A DNA stretch of 64,000 nucleotides, from assembly GCA_963728925.1 (NCBI GenBank), contig CAVSMB010000023.1:59559-123558 (forward strand), written 5' to 3'. Position numbers and translations under genes: made by a program. The notes beneath the pieces are model-generated. The model saw nothing but the letters and a program-made list of their open reading frames with translations. It had not been told where the DNA came from and ran no database searches. Position 1 is the stretch's first letter. Every line of letters starts with the position of its first letter. Source of the stretch: JBBPZA01 sp963728925. GTDB taxonomy: Bacteria; Actinomycetota; Thermoleophilia; Solirubrobacterales; Solirubrobacteraceae. Below, one piece after another: positions 8,528 through 16,539 of this stretch.

Positions 8528-8875
8528 CTACAGGCGCAGGGTGGCCAATGCCCCACGCCGTCTCTCGATCGCGCGATTCGTCCGGTTCCCCACGCGGGAG
8601 CGAGATGCCCGCGAGGACAGGAAGGCCTCGGCGCCGTCGAGCCGGGGACGGCCGTTAAAATTGCGCCGGTAGTCCTCGTCGGTGTCGAAGGGGTGCCGCT
8701 CGACCCCCTCCCGCTCCGCCCAGGCACGCAGCACGTCGTCGAAGACGTGCTTCCACGCGGCGGCGTGCAGCGAAGTGGTGTCGGTGATCACCCCGTCCAG
8801 GTCGAAGAGGACGGCGTCGATGCGATCGAGCTCGAGTGCGGCGGGGCGATCGCCATCGATGTCTCCGTACCCCAT
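8528..8875 (-). pseudogene. HAD-superfamily (beta-phosphoglucomutase-like) N-terminal fragment
   Basis: ATG 8875 opens a protein with the HAD motif I IDAVLFDLDGVITDTTSLHA and the cap region up to RNFNGRPRLDGAEAFLSSR, matching actinobacterial beta-phosphoglucomutase-family hydrolases. After about 90 residues the similarity stops and the frame runs into unrelated Arg-rich sequence to 8528. Motifs II-IV are absent, so it cannot be an active phosphatase or mutase. It abuts the 4Fe-4S remnant, as if two genes were spliced by a deletion. Confidence 0.68.
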
Positions 8876-8994
8876 GCGGCAAGCGTCGCCGGTCTTCGGG
8901 TGGATGTCGAGCGGACCGCGTGTGCAGGTCGTGGCGCTGCAGAGCCGTGGTTCCCACGGATACGCGGCGGACATCCACAGACGATGATCGCCCA

Positions 8995-9344
8995 GTGCCT
9001 GCACCGAAATCCCCCTTGAGCATCATCGTCGGCTTCGACGGCTCGGACGGCGCCTTCGACGCGGTCGCCCTCGGCCGCACGCTGGCCGACCTGACCGGCG
9101 ACCACCTGGTGGTCGTTGCTCGGTCGCCGTCGCCAGTGGCTGGTCGCGCGCTACCGACACGCGCCTGGGGCGGATCGGCGTCGGCTTCGACGGTCGTGAC
9201 GAAGCCAGGCTCGCGCTGTCCAGCGCAGCCGAGCTGGCGCGGCGCAGCGGGGGATCGCTGGATGCGCTCGCGGTGTTCGCCAAGCCGGCTCCCGCGAATC
9301 CGATGTTCGCGACGCACGCTCCTGAGCGTGATCGCGGGCGAGAC
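8995..9344 (+). pseudogene. Universal stress protein fragment, frameshifted
   Basis: GTG 8995 begins LSIIVGFDGSDGAFDAVALG, a UspA opening strand and helix. A frame change near 9120-9160 leads to RIGVGFDGRDEARLALSSAA, a second UspA-like repeat start, then LDALAVFAKPAPANPMF. The nucleotide-binding GxxGx9GS segment is missing from both parts. The remains suggest a tandem-domain Usp that lost its central part and its end. It runs directly into the intact PHP phosphatase gene. Confidence 0.6.
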
Positions 9345-10085
9345 GTGATCGACCTGCACTGCCACATCCTGCCGGAGCTCGACGACGGCGCCCGCGACCT
9401 GGATGACGCCGTCGCCATGGCGGGCCAGGCGCAGGCCGACGGCATCCGGTTGATCTGCGCGACTCCGCACATCCGTCAGGACCACGACGTGTTGATCGGA
9501 GAGCTGGGCGAGCGGGTGGCTCAGCTTCGGGCCGCGCTCCAGCGGGCCGGGATCGCCGTCGGTGTGGCGCCCGGCGGAGAGGTGGCCGAGGCGATCGTCG
9601 ACGCGCTCGACGACGAGGACCTCGAACGGGTGTCGCTTGGCGGCGGGCGGCGGTGGATCCTCTTGGAGCCCGCGGCCGGCCCACTGGGCGGCTCGCTGAC
9701 GGCCGCGGCGGCAAGGCTCGCGCAACGGGGCTACCGGAGCCTGATCGCCCACCCCGAGCGCCACGTCAGCGCCGACCTGTCTGAGCGCTTGGCCGAGCTC
9801 GTCGAGCAGGGATCGCTCGTGCAGGCGACGGCCCAGCACGTGATAGATCCCGGCACCGGCGAGGGGATGGTCGAGCTCGCCCGCCGTGGGCTGGTGCACG
9901 TGCTGGGCAGCGACGCCCACTCCTCGCGCGCCGGGCGGCCGGTGGCGCTCGCGGCTGCGCTCGAGCGGCTGGCCGGCATCGATCCGGTGGCGATGCACTT
10001 CGAGTGGGTGTCGCTCGAGGCGCCTCGCGCGATCGTCGCCGGCGAGGATCTCCAGTCGCCCTTCGCGCCCGCGCCGCAGGGCTAG
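9345..10085 (+). CDS. CpsB/YwqE-type PHP phosphatase
   Basis: 246 residues from GTG 9345. The opening VIDLHCHILPELDDGARDLD is the PHP metal motif (HxH, then DDG), with further ligands in LICATPHI, in YRSLIAHPERH and in HVLGSDAHSS near the C-terminus, matching CpsB/CapC/YwqE manganese-dependent phosphotyrosine phosphatases. These act on capsule or exopolysaccharide regulators in Firmicutes; no such kinase is visible here. It is intact within a region of fragments. Its TAG stop shares the bases CTAG with the stop of the convergent PfkB gene. Confidence 0.82.
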   Translation: MIDLHCHILPELDDGARDLDDAVAMAGQAQADGIRLICATPHIRQDHDVLIGELGERVAQLRAALQRAGIAVGVAPGGEVAEAIVDALDDEDLERVSLGGGRRWILLEPAAGPLGGSLTAAAARLAQRGYRSLIAHPERHVSADLSERLAELVEQGSLVQATAQHVIDPGTGEGMVELARRGLVHVLGSDAHSSRAGRPVALAAALERLAGIDPVAMHFEWVSLEAPRAIVAGEDLQSPFAPAPQG

Positions 10086-11026
10086 AGGCGGTGCAGCTCG
10101 ACCTGCGTGGCCATCTCCTCGATCACCTCCCGCGCGCCCGTGCCGAGACCGTGGCGCAGGAAGTTGACCGCCCCGGCGGCCGCCCCGAGGCGCAGGGCGT
10201 CGGGCCACGCCAGCCCTCGCGCCATGGCCGCCGCGAGCGCTCCAACCATCGAATCCCCGCAGCCCTCGCGTGCGCCGCGGTCGAAGCGCGGGGGCCGGAG
10301 CTCGAGCTCGCCGGCGTCATCGAGTACGAAGGCGGGTCGCTCGCCACGCGAGACGATCACCGCGCCGGCGCCCGCGTCACGCAAACGGCCCGCAGCGGCC
10401 CGGAGCTGAGCCGGCGTCTCGACCGGCCCGTAGACGTACTCGGCGAGCTCCCAGTCGTTGACCTTGACCACGTCGGGCCGGCCGACCAGCGCGCTGTCGA
10501 GGCGCGGCGTGGAAAGGTCCACGACGACCGGCGTTCCGTTCTGACGCACGTCGGCGACGAGGTCGCCGTACACGGCTAGTGGGAGCGCGTCTGCGGGCAG
10601 CGGATTGCAGACGACCAGCACGCGTCCGGACAGGGCGGTCGTCGTCGCCGTCGAGAACAGGTCGTCGAGCTCGTGGCGAGACGGCGGCGTGCTCCAGGCC
10701 TGGGCTACGACGTGCCGTTCGCCGCTGCGCCGGTCGATCACGTATGTGCCGCTCCATGTGTCGGTCTCGATCAGCCGACGCTCGCCGGGCAGCTCGTCCA
10801 GGAGCGGCGCGAGCGTGCGGCCGGTCTCGCCGCCGCTGAACCCGCACAGAACCGGGAGCGCACCCAGCTCGCCGGCCATGCGAGCCACCCACACACCCTG
10901 GCCGGCCGGATGGAGGTGGATCTCGTCCTCCTGCCCGCCGGCACGATGCTCCACGGTGATGCCCAATAGCGGGTGAGGACCGAAGACCACAACGCGAGGA
11001 TCTTTCTGCTCGGCGACGGGGCGCAT
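10082..11026 (-). CDS. PfkB-family sugar kinase (1-phosphofructokinase-like)
   Basis: 314 residues. The early VVVFGPHPLLGITVEH and the GQGVWVARMAGELGA segment resemble 1-phosphofructokinase/tagatose-6-phosphate kinase members of PfkB. The C-terminal active-site motif is REGCGDSMVGALAAAMARGL, with Cys in the usual Ala position of GAGDS but the catalytic Asp kept. It should phosphorylate a sugar or sugar phosphate with ATP; the exact substrate is not set by sequence. Neighbouring Usp and P-type ATPase fragments recall the mycobacterial dormancy set where pfkB sits beside usp genes. No break is visible. Confidence 0.82.
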   Translation of the reverse strand: MRPVAEQKDPRVVVFGPHPLLGITVEHRAGGQEDEIHLHPAGQGVWVARMAGELGALPVLCGFSGGETGRTLAPLLDELPGERRLIETDTWSGTYVIDRRSGERHVVAQAWSTPPSRHELDDLFSTATTTALSGRVLVVCNPLPADALPLAVYGDLVADVRQNGTPVVVDLSTPRLDSALVGRPDVVKVNDWELAEYVYGPVETPAQLRAAAGRLRDAGAGAVIVSRGERPAFVLDDAGELELRPPRFDRGAREGCGDSMVGALAAAMARGLAWPDALRLGAAAGAVNFLRHGLGTGAREVIEEMATQVELHRL

Positions 11027-11240
11027 GGCGTTCAGGGTCTCGCATCCGTCGGTCGCCCGCTGCGCGGGGAACTACCGAACTACCGAGGCCGCGGGGGCAG
11101 CGTCCCGATGCTCCCATTCTCTTTCGGCTTCGCCGCGCGAAGGGTGGCCGGCCGCGACGCTCGGCGCTGTCGCAGGAGCGGCACTGCTCCTTGCCCTCAG
11201 CGCTGCACTGGGGTCTGATCTCTCGACTACGCTCGGGCGC

Positions 11241-11762
11241 GTGACGGACCCACGCCCGCTGCTGCTGTGCTTCGACGGCTCCGCCGGCGCCGAGCACGCG
11301 ATCGAGGTCGCCGCGGTGCTGGCGCCCAGACGTGCCGCGATCGTGCTGACCGTGTGGCAGCCGGTGGCCGAGTTCAGCCGCGGCAATCCGCTGGGCGTAT
11401 ACCTCGACGCCATTACCCCCGCTGCTGCTGAGCTTGACGAAATCGCTGCGCGCCACGCGCATGAGCAGGCTGAACACGGGGCGGCTGTGGCTCGCAAGGC
11501 TGGGCTGGAGGCAGAGCCGCTCGCCGAGCGCGGCGAGCGCATCTCGACACGGATCGTCGAGATCGCGCAGGCCCGCGACGTCGGTGCCGTGGTCGTCGGG
11601 TCGCACGGGCACTCGGCGCTGGGCGCCCAGCTCCTGGGCAGCGTCGCGACCGCGTTGACCCACGAGTGCCCGCGGCCCGTGGTCGTCGTCCCCGACCCGC
11701 AACGCGGCGTTGACAAGGCTTCTCAAGCCGGGGCAACCGCGGCCCGGCGCCGAAGCAGGTAG
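11241..11762 (+). CDS. Universal stress protein (UspA family)
   Basis: 173 residues from GTG 11241. The N-terminus RPLLLCFDGSAGAEHAIEVA and the C-terminal GSHGHSALGAQLLGSVATAL (the GxxGx9G-S/T ATP-binding motif) are complete, so this is an ATP-binding type Usp. Such proteins are induced by oxygen limitation and growth arrest in actinobacteria; the precise role here is unknown. The end overlaps by 40 bases the convergent P-type ATPase fragment. A 'GTG' start is chosen because the upstream open frame has no Usp similarity. Confidence 0.85.
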   Translation: MTDPRPLLLCFDGSAGAEHAIEVAAVLAPRRAAIVLTVWQPVAEFSRGNPLGVYLDAITPAAAELDEIAARHAHEQAEHGAAVARKAGLEAEPLAERGERISTRIVEIAQARDVGAVVVGSHGHSALGAQLLGSVATALTHECPRPVVVVPDPQRGVDKASQAGATAARRRSR

Positions 11763-11942
11763 CGCCGCAGCTCGTCCGCTCCCCAGACGATGAAGCGGAA
11801 CGGGAGCACGAACAGCAGCGCCTCCGGACTGAGGGCGGCGGTGCCGAGGAGGAACTGGACGGTACTGCGCCAGCGCCTCGACCGCGCGCTCCGCCTGAAC
11901 CTCCTGGACGAAGGCGAACAGCGCATTGATGAGGATCACCAC
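11723..11942 (-). pseudogene. P-type cation ATPase patchwork: TM2 segment joined to C-terminus
   Basis: Two pieces in two frames. GVVILINALFAFVQEVQAER is the TM2 region of a Ca2+/Mg2+-type P-ATPase. It is followed at once by TVQFLLGTAALSPEALLFVL and IVWGADELRRYLLRR, the extreme C-terminus of the same enzyme type. The whole catalytic middle (DKTGT phosphorylation site, nucleotide-binding domain) is missing. It cannot function; it records an internal deletion of well over 1.5 kb. Confidence 0.7.
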
Positions 11943-12144
11943 ACCGGATCGCCGCTGACCAGCCACGCCGCCGTCGCGGCAACCACCGTCAGCGGCAGGA
12001 AGACAAGTACGTAGCGGTCGGCGAGCCGCACGAAGGGTGCCCGCTCGGTCTCGGCCTTCTGGACGAGCGACACGAGCGCTCCGCATGCGCTTTCACCGGC
12101 GCGCCGGCTCGCGCGCAGTTCGAAGGCATTCCCGGCGTTCGTTG
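11936..12144 (-). pseudogene. Heavy-metal-type P-ATPase internal fragment fused to ABC ATPase
   Basis: TNAGNAFELRASRRAGES followed by LVQKAETERAPFVRLADRY and LPLTVVAATAAWLVSGDPVW matches the actuator/TM3-TM4 part of a metal-translocating P1B-type ATPase, ending just before the expected CPC/SPC metal site. It is in frame with the end of the ABC ATPase upstream and stops at 11936 where the next P-ATPase fragment starts in another frame (shared bases GGTGTGGTGATCC at the joint). The arrangement shows successive deletions between similar genes. Confidence 0.65.
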
Positions 12145-12986
12145 GACCGCCGCGCACCGGTTCCCGGAAGAGCTCCTCGAGGTCTGGCTCGTGGCTGGTC
12201 ATGGTGAGCGCCTCGAATCGCGCGGCGGCCTTGATCAGCGGATCGATCGGCCCCGTCACGACGAAGCGGGCGACGTCACCGTCGAATTGCGCGTCGCGCA
12301 CGCCGGGAAGGTCGTCGAACGCCCCGGGGGGCACGGGCTCTGAGAAGTGGATCTCGACCTGGCGGACGGCGCGGGCCTTCAGCGCCCCGACGTCGTCCAC
12401 GACCACCAGGCGACCGTCGCGGATGATCCCCACTCGGTCGGCGATCCTCTCTACCTCGCCCAGCACATGCGAGGACACGAATGCCGTCTGCCCGCGCCCT
12501 CGTGCTTCGTGCAGCAGCTCGTGGAACTCGCGCTGGATCAGGGGGTCGACGCCGCTGGTTGGCTCGTCGAGGATCGGGAGCTCGGGCTCGCGCATGAAGG
12601 CCTGGACCAGCCCGACCTTCTGCTTGTTGCCCTTCGAAAGCGAACGGATCGAATGCTCCAAGTCCAACGCCAGGCGCTCGGACAGCGGCTCGATCGCCGC
12701 GAGGCCCGCCCCACCGCGCAGGTCGGCCAACCAGCGAAGCAACTCGCCTCCCGTCAGGTCCTCGTAGAGCCCCAGTTCGCCCGGCAGGTAGCCGATCCGG
12801 CGGCGCAACGCGACGCCCTGGCGCCGAGGATCGAGCCCCAGGACGCTCACCGTGCCGCTCGTCGGCCGGATCAGATCCAGCAGCAGCCGGATCGTGGTCG
12901 TCCTCTCCCGCCTTCACGCTCAGCTCGAGGTCGACGAGCGCCGGCTTCTTGCCGTAGAGCTTGGACAGGCCTTTGGTCTCGATCAC
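12145..12986 (-). pseudogene. ABC transporter ATP-binding protein lacking the Walker A loop
   Basis: GTG 12986 begins VIETKGLSKLYGKKPALVDL, a normal ABC domain opening. After VKAGE the expected P-loop (GxNGAGKS) is gone; the sequence resumes in another frame near 12903 with TTIRLLLDLIRPTSGTVSVL. The rest is standard: Q-loop region GYLPGELGLYEDLTGG, signature LSKGNKQKVG, Walker B ILDEPTSGVDP, H-loop SSHVLGEVERIADRV. The tail after LEELFRE is replaced by P-ATPase sequence. It resembles CcmA-like drug or membrane-lipid exporters; the permease gene is absent. Without the P-loop it cannot bind ATP. Confidence 0.75.
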
Positions 12987-13065
12987 CGCGCGCTCCGAGC
13001 GAGCGGGACCCGGACCTGTTCCCCGGCCCGGTATCGCGACCCACGAGGGCTCCACGGCGGAGGCC

Positions 13066-13390
13066 CTACGGCGTACGGCTGCCGAGCCGGTCCAGCTCGC
13101 GGCTGATGTCTTCCTCGGAGATCGGGCGCCGAAAGTAGACATCCCAGGCGTTCATCGCGATCCCGATGCCCCAGGCCAGAGTGACGAACACCGGCCACGG
13201 AAACCAGGACCCGGAGGTGGCTCCCACCACAGCCCAGATCCCCCACACCACTGCGTTGATGACCAGGTAGGCGACGACGTGGGTCTGGAAGTCTCGGCGG
13301 TTCCTTCACGCTCCGCACCGCCTGCTCTCGCCGAGCCTCGGGCGTCCCGGTGACAACTTCCGGCTCTTCTTGCGCGGTTTCCTCGCCCAT
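13066..13390 (-). pseudogene. 2TM-domain protein, frameshifted
   Basis: ATG 13390 gives GEETAQEEPEVVTGTPEARR, then near 13297 the frame changes to RRDFQTHVVAYLVINAVVWG, AVVGATSGSWFPWPVFVTLA and WGIGIAMNAWDVYF. The two helices around a short loop followed by a charged tail with ISEEDISRELDRL are the 2TM domain, common as a small membrane appendage in actinobacteria. One missing base separates the halves. Function unknown; it lies between the broken ABC ATPase and the IS-split gene. Confidence 0.62.
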
Positions 13391-13500
13391 CGCCATGCAG
13401 GCTGCCACCGCAGGCCGCTCGAGGCATCCGTTACCCACACGCATCCTGCGCGGGAAACCACGGACGCACGGCGCCCTCGCGGCGCCGCTCGTCCTCGACC

Positions 13501-13896
13501 TTAGGTGTCCTCGTGCGGGTCGAAGCGTTCCTGGCCCGGCGCGGGCTCGGGATTCACCTCGATGACCAGCCGCTGTCGTGGAGAGAGGCCCGCGCGAGTG
13601 CGCGCTTCGCTGAGCGCGAGTAGGGCGCGGACCGTCGGGACAAGCGTCGACGGGACGAACTTCAGTTCCTTGAGCTGGCTGACGGCCTCGCTCCCCGCCG
13701 GGGGTTGACCGACCGTGGGTCCGGTGGGAACGCGGTCGCTCACGTCGTAGAACTCGGCCACCACGTGATCGTCCTCGGCGCGGATCGCGTTTGGCCGCGC
13801 GAGCGTCGGGTCCGCGGTGCTGAACGCCTCGGTCATTAGCTCAACGATCTCCGAAGAGCCCTCGCCCGCGTCGAAATGTATGGCCACCGCATAGCG
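13501..13896 (-). pseudogene. Small unknown protein split from its start by ISKra4
   Basis: The open frame ends at 13501 and reads back through MAIHFDAGEG... to the ISKra4 left end. Removing the element and one 9-bp copy joins it to bases 15920-15940, giving ATG (15938-15940) and M-T-G-T-K-P-N-R-Y-A-V-A-I-H-F: an intact 139-codon gene. The protein has a predicted alpha/beta start (SSEIVELMTEAFSTADP) and an acidic, Pro-rich tail ending FDPHEDT. No family is recognised. GTG 13887 could still serve as a start, so a shortened protein remains possible. Confidence 0.7.
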
Positions 13897-13905
13897 GTTC
13901 GGTTT
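13897..13905. repeat. 9-bp target-site duplication, left copy
   Basis: GTTCGGTTT sits directly outside the left end of the ISKra4-family element and recurs at 15920-15928 directly outside the right end, in the same orientation. It is the mark of transposition into the small gene at 13501. Confidence 0.9.
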
Positions 13906-14029
13906 GGGTGTGGCTACTTCAGGACGAGTGGGAAGTGCCTGGTAGTCCGCGGGTTTGGCGGCCGTCGGGGGCGTGTTTCGGTGCGCGAACCCGGGGGATA
14001 TCGCGATGTCCCCGGGTTCGGGTGGGCTT

Positions 14030-14437
14030 CTAGCGGGCTGAGCGGCGCTGTGGCCGCGGGCGGTTGGGGCCGTGGAAGGGTCGGCCTTTGGCGGTGAGGA
14101 TCTGCTCGCCGGCTCGGCGGGAGAGGTCTCGCATCTGCTCGAGCGCGGCTTGGAGGCGGCGGCGGTTGTCGATCCACTCGCGGTAGAGGGCGGCGTCCTC
14201 GGCTGAGAGCAGCTTGGAGACGGTCGTGCCGCCGTCTTTCCAGGAGAGCTGCCAGTAGGGGCCGTGCCGCTGGTCGGGGTCTTGGCAGCGGCAGTTGGGG
14301 TTGTTGCAGGTCGTGTAGCGCTCGACGAGCGATCCCTCGCAGGTGAAGCCGACCTCGGCGATCCTCGCCTTGGCCGCCTCGTAGTCGGCGCGCAGGCGCT
14401 CCAGTCGCCGCTCGGGGGAGGGCTCGCGTTCCGTCAT
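14030..14437 (-). CDS. ISKra4-associated DUF6788-like accessory protein
   Basis: 135 residues from ATG 14437. A helical start (ERRLERLRADYEAAKARIAE) leads to a Cys cluster CEGSLVERYTTCNNPNCRC, then GPYWQLSWKDGGTTVSKLLS and a second helical part. The Cys set CNNPNCRC suggests a zinc knuckle that could bind DNA. Proteins of this type (DUF6788) occur near ISKra4-like transposases; a role in target choice or control is a guess. It is divergent from the transposase, and the dyad between the two starts suggests shared control. ATG 14437 is chosen because the upstream frame is cut by the dyad. Confidence 0.72.
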   Translation of the reverse strand: MTEREPSPERRLERLRADYEAAKARIAEVGFTCEGSLVERYTTCNNPNCRCQDPDQRHGPYWQLSWKDGGTTVSKLLSAEDAALYREWIDNRRRLQAALEQMRDLSRRAGEQILTAKGRPFHGPNRPRPQRRSAR

Positions 14438-14458
14438 CGTCCAGTAGCATACTGGACG
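14438..14458. promoter_or_regulatory. Perfect dyad between the two ISKra4 genes (candidate operator)
   Basis: Arms CGTCCAGTA (14438-14446) and TACTGGACG (14450-14458) are perfect inverted repeats around GCA. The dyad fills the space between the ATG at 14437 (minus) and the TTG at 14460 (plus), so one bound protein could cover both starts. It could also form a hairpin in the transposase leader. Confidence 0.6.
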
Positions 14459-14459
14459 C

Positions 14460-15911
14460 TTGCGATGGACGGCCAAGCGCGAGCCGGCGAGCGGGGTCGA
14501 GGCGTTCTCGCAGCTCGAGCGCTTCCTCCAGCGCGCCGCCAGCCAGCAGCTTGAGCTTGGCGCGGTCGAGTGCGAGTCAGAGCGCCGCGGCCGCGAGCTT
14601 GTGCGGCTGCTGCTGCAGGCCCACGTCGACGCACGCGGCGACGGCGACGTCGGTCAGGCGATCGTCGTCCAGCGCCCCGAGGGGCCTGTGCGGCTGGGCT
14701 GCAAGCGATGCCACACGCGCCCTGTCCTGACGCTGTTCGGCGAGGTGCGCATCACGCGGATGGCGTACGTGGCGCCGGGTCACCGAGCGGTCCACCCGCT
14801 CGACCGGCAGCTGCGGCTGCCGCGGCGGATCTACAGCTACGAGTGCCAGCGACGGCTGCTGCGCGCGGTCGTCTGCTCGCCGTTCGACGAGGCGATCGGT
14901 TTCTTCGCCGAGATGACCGGCGTGACGGTGCCCAAGCGCTCGGCCGAGCAGCTGGTCCGCGAGGCGGCCGTGGACTTCGACGGCTTCTACGCACAGCGCG
15001 AGGCGGCCGAAGTCAAGCCCGCCCAGGGCGAGATCCTCGTCGCGGCGATCGACTGCAAGGGCATCCCGATGGTCAAGCCCGAGCGCGCGCTGCGCGTCGT
15101 CCGCCGCGGCAAGGGACAGAAGGCCAACAAGAAGCGGATGGCGACCGTCGCCGCCGTGCACAACCAGGCGCCCGTCGTGCGCACCCCACAGGAGGTCCTC
15201 GACAGCCTGTTTGACGCCGGCGAGCGCCGCGAGCGCCAGCCTCGCCCGAGACCCGGCCACAAGCGCGTGTGGGCGAGCCTGACCGCCGACAAGGACACGT
15301 TCATCGCCGACGTCAAGGCCGAGATGACCCGCCGCGACCCTGACCGCCAGCGCACCTGGGTGATCGTCACCGACGGCGAACGCGCGCTCCAGCACCGCGT
15401 CGCCGACAGCTTCGAAGACGTGACCCTCGTGCTCGACCTCCTGCACGCGCTCGAGAAGCTCTGGAAGGCCGCCCACGTCCTTCATCGCGAAGGCAGCCCC
15501 GAGGCCCAAGCGTTCGTCTACCAGCGCGCCAAGCGCATCCTCGAAGGCGATGTCGACCAGGTCGTCAAGGGCCTAAAGCTGATCGTCACCAAGCGCCGAC
15601 TCAACGGCAACAAGGCCAAGACGCTGCTCGATGTCGCCGCCTACTACCGGCGCAACCGCGGGCGGATGCGCTACGACGCCTACCTCGCCAACGGCTGGCC
15701 GATCACCTCAGGCACCGTCGAAGGCGCCTGCAAGAACCTCATCCGCGACCGCTTCGAGCGATCCGGCATGCGCTGGACCCAAGAAACCGCCGAAGCCCTC
15801 CTACGCCTCCGCGCCCTCCACCTCTCAAGCGACTTCGACACCTACTGGGAACACCACATCGAACGCGACCAACAGCGCCTATACCCGGCCTGGCAGGTCG
15901 TCCTGAAGTAG
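14460..15911 (+). CDS. ISKra4-family transposase
   Basis: 483 residues from TTG 14460. A helical N-terminal part with ERRGRELVRLLLQAHVDARG, a two-Cys knuckle LGCKRCHTR, then FGEVRITRMAYVAPGHRAVHPLD precede the DDE-type core: ILVAAIDCKGIPM (first Asp), WVIVTDGERALQHRV (second Asp) and SGTVEGACKNLIRDRFERSG (Glu). The C-terminus reaches the right inverted repeat, as is usual. It cuts and joins the ends of the element, most likely as a dimer. Length, acidic residues and flanking DUF6788-like gene all fit the family. No frameshift is seen. Confidence 0.88.
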   Translation: MRWTAKREPASGVEAFSQLERFLQRAASQQLELGAVECESERRGRELVRLLLQAHVDARGDGDVGQAIVVQRPEGPVRLGCKRCHTRPVLTLFGEVRITRMAYVAPGHRAVHPLDRQLRLPRRIYSYECQRRLLRAVVCSPFDEAIGFFAEMTGVTVPKRSAEQLVREAAVDFDGFYAQREAAEVKPAQGEILVAAIDCKGIPMVKPERALRVVRRGKGQKANKKRMATVAAVHNQAPVVRTPQEVLDSLFDAGERRERQPRPRPGHKRVWASLTADKDTFIADVKAEMTRRDPDRQRTWVIVTDGERALQHRVADSFEDVTLVLDLLHALEKLWKAAHVLHREGSPEAQAFVYQRAKRILEGDVDQVVKGLKLIVTKRRLNGNKAKTLLDVAAYYRRNRGRMRYDAYLANGWPITSGTVEGACKNLIRDRFERSGMRWTQETAEALLRLRALHLSSDFDTYWEHHIERDQQRLYPAWQVVLK

Positions 15912-15919
15912 CCACGCCC

Positions 15920-15928
15920 GTTCGGTTT
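15920..15928. repeat. 9-bp target-site duplication, right copy
   Basis: GTTCGGTTT, identical to 13897-13905, directly outside the right inverted repeat. Bases 15929-15940 beyond it still hold the original ATG and first codons of the split gene on the minus strand. Confidence 0.9.
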
Positions 15929-15999
15929 CGTGCCGGTCATCGCCGCGATTCTAACGTCGGGAGGAACCCGCGGACGCCCGCGACGCTAGCGTCGAGCCG

Positions 16000-16323
16000 G
16001 TGTCGACGACCGAGGAACCGCGCGCGCCGACCGCCTGGCACGCGGACGCGCCGGCGGGCGTGCTCTCACGCCTGGGGACCACTGAAGGCGGCCTCAGCTC
16101 GCACGAGGCGGCCGCGCGACTGGCGCGCCACGGGCCGAACCGCTCGCCCCGGATCGCGCGTCCGTCAGCTCTCGAGCTTCTGCTCGGGGAGCTGCGCAAT
16201 CCGCTGATATACCCACTGCTGCTGCTGTCCGCCGCGGTCGCCATCGCGCTGGGCAACCTTGAGGACAGTCTGGTCGTGCTGGCGGTCGTGGTGCTCAACG
16301 CGCTCATCGGCTTCAACGCGAGG
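16000..16323 (+). pseudogene. P-type cation ATPase N-terminal fragment
   Basis: GTG 16000 begins a typical cation-ATPase N-domain: WHADAPAGVLSRLGTTEGGL, SSHEAAARLARHGPNR, then TM1 (NPLIYPLLLLSAAVAIAL) and TM2 (LVVLAVVVLNALIGFN). Similarity stops at 16323 and the frame runs on without a stop into efp. It is a separate copy from the fragment at 11723, since both contain the TM2 region. The remaining 16324-16539 shows no recognisable gene. It was probably divergent from the IS-split gene, with a 59-base shared promoter region. Confidence 0.7.
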
Positions 16324-16539
16324 CGATCCAACGCTGGGCTGATTACAAGGCCGTGGAGATCGCCGCGTGGCATGTGGACGAGGACGAGACCGGCGGGACG
16401 CACGGCCGGCCGGTCCTTGCTGATGTCGCCCGGCCCCTCGCGGCCCATCCTGCGACTCACACGAATGGAGCCGTCCATCGTCTTCGCTTGGGCATGCGTC
16501 ATCATCTGCCACCGCCCCTCGGTCCCACTCGAGCCTATT

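Larger units (their letters stand above)
13906..15919. mobile_element. ISKra4-family insertion sequence, complete (2014 bp)
   Basis: Ends are inverted repeats: left GGGTGTGGCTACTTCAGG..., right (reverse complement) GGGCGTGGCTACTTCAGG..., 21 of 22 bases identical. They are flanked by 9-bp direct repeats. Inside are a transposase on + and a divergent accessory protein on -, with only a 22-base gap that is a perfect dyad. The element is full length and its genes are open, so it may still be active. It interrupts a small gene after its seventh codon. Confidence 0.9.
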
